Source: Ricinus communis (taxonomy: Eukaryota > Streptophyta > Magnoliopsida > Malpighiales > Euphorbiaceae). From it: a DNA stretch of 64,000 nt. The stretch's first letter is position 1. Every line of letters begins with the position of its first letter. Below, piece by piece: positions 62,122 to 64,000 of the stretch. The stretch is from positions 17,548,001 through 17,612,000 of the forward strand of contig NC_063260.1 in the NCBI RefSeq assembly GCF_019578655.1. Direction: 5' to 3'. Below the pieces are notes generated by a model, which did not search any database, had not been told where the DNA came from, and saw only the letters and a list, made by a program, of their open reading frames with translations. The position numbers and the translations under genes are program-made.

Positions 62122-62619
62122 TAACTCTACTAATATAGTCGGTTTCTCTGATGCGGATTGGGCTGAAAGCTGTGATAGAAAGTCAATCACTGGATTCTGT
62201 GTATTTGTAGGAGGAAACTTGGTGACATGGAAAAGCAAAAAACAAAGCGTGGTTGCTAGATCAAGTGCCGAAGCTGAATACCGTGCAATGGCATCCACGG
62301 CTAGCGAACTCATTTGGATCAAGCAAGTTCTCAAGGACATGAAAGTTGAGACCAAAGAGCCTATGAAAATGTATTGCGACAATCAAGCTGCTCGTCACAT
62401 AGCATCGAACCCAGTGTTTCATAAAAGAACTAAGCACATTGAAGTCGATTGTCATTTCATCAGAGAAAAGGTTCAAAAAGGAGAAATTGAAACGCGATAC
62501 GTCAAGAGTCAAGATCAATTAGCGGACATATTTATAAAAGTTCTTGACAAACAGAATCATCATTCAATTCTCAGCAAGATGGGTTCAATAAACTTATATG
62601 AACCCAGCTTGAGGGGGAG
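62122..62619 (+). pseudogene. Copia-3 RNase H domain and polypurine tract
   Basis: Continuation of the copia-3 polyprotein after the nested insert. It is open to the 3' LTR and carries the copia RNase H signatures FSDADWAESCDRKSITG, VARSSAEAEYRAMA, MYCDNQAARHIASNPVFHKR and KHIEVDCHFI, then LADIFIK and the polypurine tract 'gagggggag' at 62611-62619. This domain is well preserved, in contrast to the broken upstream parts. Confidence 0.92.
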
Positions 62620-62875
62620 TGTTGAAGAAAACAGAAGAGGGTCAGGGGGTATGGTCTCAGAGGCTGCACAAGCTAGGTTGCTCGTGCAGGCTTCTCATCC
62701 CTGACCAAGGGTGAAAGGCAGCAACCTTTCCTGCAAAGCAGGAAAAGGTCACTTCTATCTTACCCATATCAGATTTATCCGTTAGAATAACCGTTAGAAT
62801 GGATCTCAGCATAATTGTATATATTGTCATCTCACTTGTAAATTGAACTCAGAATTCTTAATCTTTTGTAACAAC
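62620..62875 (+). repeat. Copia-3 3' LTR
   Basis: It begins TGTTGAAGAAAACAG immediately after the polypurine tract. The right end is placed near 'tcttttgtaaca' (62873) by resemblance to usual copia LTR ends. It cannot be fixed, because the 5' LTR is missing. Confidence 0.6.
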
Positions 62876-63349
62876 CATCATAGTTCAATAGTCCAAAAAT
62901 CCACATCATCCTTCCATTTTAATAAATTCTTTATCTCTTCTTCACTAGCCTCCTCAAGTAGAAAAAGAGGATAAATATTTAGACCATACTCAATCCACTC
63001 AAACTCCTTTAAATTTAAATTTTCTTTTAAAATCTCATTTCAAACATGGTGGATTGATTAAAAATTATTAAAACATCATTTTATGCAAAGCTTACATAAT
63101 TCTTTTTAATAATGTGGGATTGCTCCTGCATGACATTGACCTTCTAGAACAATTCCAGAATCCACAATGCAGTGCGGCGAAGCATTGGGTAACGCTGGGC
63201 GGCATTGTAATGGTCGTGCGACTGTTTGCAACGCCAAATGGCATTTTTTAATGCCGAGCAGTTTCACAGAATGTTTCCGCTGCTCCTCACAATCAATCAT
63301 AGTTTCAATCACCAACAGATAAAAAACACTAATCATGTGAAATATAGTG
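62876..63349. other. Flanking sequence, partly interior of a fourth copia element
   Basis: No gene is supported. It lies on the interior side of the minus-strand primer-binding site at 63350. The open frame 63106-63336 (-) has no recognisable Gag motif. Confidence 0.4.
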
Positions 63350-64000
63350 TGGCTTTGATACCATTGTTACAAAATTCTTAATAACACAATTTATAACATC
63401 ACAACAAAATTAAATTAAATCAAAAACTGATTTAAGGTTCAAGACTTTAAATTCGTAGTACTTTACAACTCTTGTAAAATTTAGATTAGACTATATTTTA
63501 CATTATCAAGTGCTAAATCAATCTTAAACATAAATAAGGTTACTTGTTAAGCGGAATAATCAACAATCTTAAACATAGAAGAAGTTTGATATGTCTTTTC
63601 AAAAGCTTTGATACATTGAGTTAGAGAACAAAATCTATATTTTGTTCTTTTATTGTTTTACAATTGTGAGTGAAAAACTCACTTAACTCTTAACCCTAGA
63701 GAAGTTAAAACCATAAATTATATAAAAGTATAGAAAAGAGTGGTGACAAATAAATTTATTGAAGGAACCTTACGATTAATGCTAAGGTTGATCGATTTGT
63801 TTTTTTTTTACTGATTTAATAAAATTTTTAAAAACTATATACGTAGTAATAGTATAGAGATAAAGTTTGCAAAGAATAACTAAAAGATTATAACTGAAAG
63901 AATAATTAAGATTCTATAGAAAAATGACAAAATAATTAAAAAAAAATCAAAATACTAATTGACAAGAATTTGGGTAAATTAAAGAAACAGAATTAGATGT
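63350..64000 (-). repeat. Primer-binding site and partial LTR of a fourth copia element (continues beyond the window)
   Basis: Minus strand TGGTATCAAAGCCA at 63350-63363 is a copia-type initiator-Met primer-binding site. It is preceded by ...TTTTGTAACA, a typical LTR end. The LTR would start at about 63365 and run rightwards. Its outer edge is not seen in the window or cannot be recognised. Confidence 0.5.

Overview
This is an AT-rich nuclear segment of a flowering plant. The evidence is intron-rich protein genes of plant families, a plastid carotenoid gene (ABA4-type), and dense Ty1/copia, Ty3/gypsy, LINE and DNA-transposon debris. The codon use, intron sizes and AT content suggest a eudicot. 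I cannot name the species from sequence alone; Malpighiales/Euphorbiaceae is only a guess. I see no rRNA or tRNA genes, CRISPR array or prokaryotic feature.

Layout. 1-3.5 kb: decayed CACTA-like subterminal repeats and AT-rich DNA. 3.6-8.2 kb and 19.7-24.7 kb (+): two paralogous 8-exon alpha/beta-hydrolase genes of the monoacylglycerol lipase / caffeoylshikimate esterase-like family, a tandem duplication now separated by about 11 kb that holds a decayed copia element (copia-1, minus strand, 11.4-15.6 kb). 24.7-31.8 kb: AT-rich DNA with a gypsy LTR/gag remnant. 31.9-34.9 kb (+): a complete six-exon ABA4-type gene (neoxanthin formation). 35.8-40.6 kb (-): a ten-exon gene for a 354-residue multi-pass membrane protein that resembles only the N-terminal half of ZnT5/MTP12-type zinc transporters. 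One of its introns looks like a U12-type AT-AC intron. It converges on ABA4. 41-64 kb: a transposon graveyard holding a LINE fragment, copia-2 (minus) with a 2,505-bp LTR-like insert, a Tat/Ogre-like gypsy remnant, and copia-3 (plus) with a 2,700-bp LTR-like insert. A second, inverted copy of the latter LTR lies just upstream of copia-3. The edge of a fourth copia LTR is at the window end.

The protein genes do not form an operon or pathway cluster. The two hydrolases are duplicates acting on lipid or phenolic esters, ABA4 acts in plastid xanthophyll/ABA-precursor metabolism, and the membrane protein is presumably in the secretory pathway. The most unusual points are the inferred AT-AC intron, the free-standing ZnT5-N-like protein, GC-AG introns at different positions in the two hydrolase copies, and two nested LTR insertions that can be dated relative to their hosts by exact target-site duplications. 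I found no clearly new biological system.

All exon boundaries were worked out by eye from splice signals, reading-frame continuity and paralog or family comparison. No transcript evidence was available.
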